Below, in pieces: positions 57,410-57,894 of a DNA stretch of 57,894 nt. Under the pieces are notes generated by a model. That model made no database searches, had not been told where the DNA came from, and saw only the letters and a program-made list of their open reading frames with translations. How positions within the stretch are numbered: position 1 is the first letter of the stretch; each line of letters begins with the position of its first letter. The DNA lies in assembly GCF_029211185.1 (NCBI RefSeq), contig NZ_JARGDO010000023.1:1-57894 (forward strand), read 5' to 3'. Origin of the DNA: Tessaracoccus caeni. GTDB taxonomy: Bacteria > Actinomycetota > Actinomycetes > Propionibacteriales > Propionibacteriaceae. The translations under genes and the position numbers were made by a program.

Positions 57410-57799
57410 ATGCAGCGAGAAGTCACCCACCTTGTCGACACGAGCTACGCGCTCTGCTTTGGAGCTGTCCCTCGTGGAATGACGCACCTTCGGGAGCTCT
57501 TTCAAGGGGGTTTGGCAGCACCGCCCGCCGTGAAACGTGAGCTGGATCGACTCCGCCGTTCCGGCCGGAACTCGGACGTCCGGAAAGCGGCGGAGAGGTT
57601 TGCCGGTCGCAATGAAAGTGTTCTGCTCAATGCCCCCCTCTATCAAGGCGACCTTTGCGAGAGAGACCTTGCATTGGCCTGCATCCCCTGCGTCTCCGCC
57701 CCCGGCGCACACCCCGGTTTGCAAGAGCCAGGTGAAGCCGTGACAGAGGTCATCGAGGGGCCAAACGGGCTCTTCATACCTGCGGTGGGTCGAGGGTGA
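57410..57799 (+). pseudogene. PIN-like protein, 3' end replaced by an ISL3-type element
   Basis: The first 90 residues look like a PIN nuclease: THLVDTSYAL (D10), APPAVKRELDRL (E44) and a following helix. The frame then runs on through 57768 into the end of an insertion sequence, so the last part (CIPCVSAPGAH to GRG) is not PIN-like. The natural C-terminus, with the second acidic pair, is missing or frameshifted. It starts 8 nt after the receiver-like gene, so it may be the effector of the upstream pair. Confidence 0.5.
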
Positions 57800-57894
57800 G
57801 TCCTCCGCCGATGAGGAGCATGCGTAGTCGGTAGTTCTCGCGGTTGCGGAAGCCGCGGGCGATGCGGCGGTGGAGCTCGATCAAGCCGTTGATG
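57768..57894 (-). mobile_element. ISL3-family insertion sequence, right end (truncated by window edge)
   Basis: GGCTCTTC at 57768-57775 matches the usual start of ISL3-family terminal repeats, and a transposase C-terminus follows on the minus strand. The rest of the element is outside the window. Confidence 0.6.
57774..57894 (-). CDS. ISL3-family transposase, C-terminal end only
   Basis: Read on the minus strand, the frame encodes NGLIELHRRIARGFRN, ENYRLRMLL and IGGGLTLDPPQV followed by TGA. This NYRLRMLL..GGL ending is characteristic of IS204/IS1001/IS1096/IS1165 (ISL3) transposases. About 39 residues are visible; the stop lies in the terminal repeat. Confidence 0.7.
   Translation of the reverse strand, partial: INGLIELHRRIARGFRNRENYRLRMLLIGGGLTLDPPQV

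Noticed and set aside
50980..57894. Second copy of the tRNA-Pro 3' end as attR
   Set aside because: No repeat of the tRNA end is visible in the rest of the window.

Overview
The window is high-GC DNA with the gene order and gene types of an actinobacterium. The evidence is mihF (actinobacterial integration host factor), a degenerate PriA, proteasome subunits PrcB/PrcA next to the tRNA m1A58 methyltransferase gene, a PAC2-family protein, frequent GTG/TTG starts and many 1-4 nt start/stop overlaps. The mix of core genes with sugar PTS genes and dispersed palindromic repeats would fit Propionibacteriaceae, but that family assignment is a guess.

Layout. 1-4.1 kb: the end of an IS110-type transposase, a VOC-family protein, a membrane protein/hydrolase pair, a DUF488 protein and a VapBC-type toxin-antitoxin pair. 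4.3-18.8 kb: a housekeeping block, efp-nusB-carA-carB-pyrD-pyrF, then mihF-gmk-rpoZ, metK (behind a hairpin-rich leader), priA, fmt and rsmB. 18.8-27.2 kb: a carbohydrate module between rsmB and rpe. It holds a GH32 sucrose(-phosphate) hydrolase, an EIIBCA sucrose-type PTS permease behind two CAATCGATTG operators, a frameshifted GH13 glucosidase, a LacI-type regulator, a GNAT gene and a complete IS982-family element ending 10 nt before rpe. 27.2-36.9 kb: rpe, a PAC2 gene on the other strand, then an eight-to-nine gene operon with a PRD/EIIB-type activator, amidohydrolase, PRD-like protein, SFCGS protein, DUF4312, DUF4311, DUF4310, a DgaE-like PLP lyase and a DgaF-like KDGP aldolase. A terminator and a second SFCGS copy follow. 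36.9-48.5 kb: metH, a HAD phosphatase, trmI, DUF3054, prcB-prcA, tyrA, cmk, der and a YdcF-family protein. 48.6-50.8 kb: an XRE-cupin regulator divergent from a fused thioredoxin-reductase-like/methyltransferase protein. 50.9-57.9 kb: tRNA-Pro(GGG) followed by an apparent genomic island with less GC-rich codon use. The island has a PD-(D/E)XK-like protein, an Eco57I-like N6-adenine methyltransferase, a double-GHKL ATPase, a receiver-like protein, a PIN-like remnant and the end of an ISL3-type element.

The two most interesting parts are the DUF4310/4311/4312/SFCGS operon, a conserved but functionally unassigned putative transport and catabolic system, and the tRNA-linked island, whose ATPase, receiver and PIN genes look like an undescribed phospho-signalling defence module. 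Two secondary themes stand out. A dispersed imperfect palindrome (about a dozen copies) supplies the stop codon of at least four genes. The proteasome genes sit in their usual neighbourhood but without mpa, dop, pup or pafA. There is no CRISPR array or rRNA gene. All functional calls rest on reading the sequence and on remembered family features; no database search was run.
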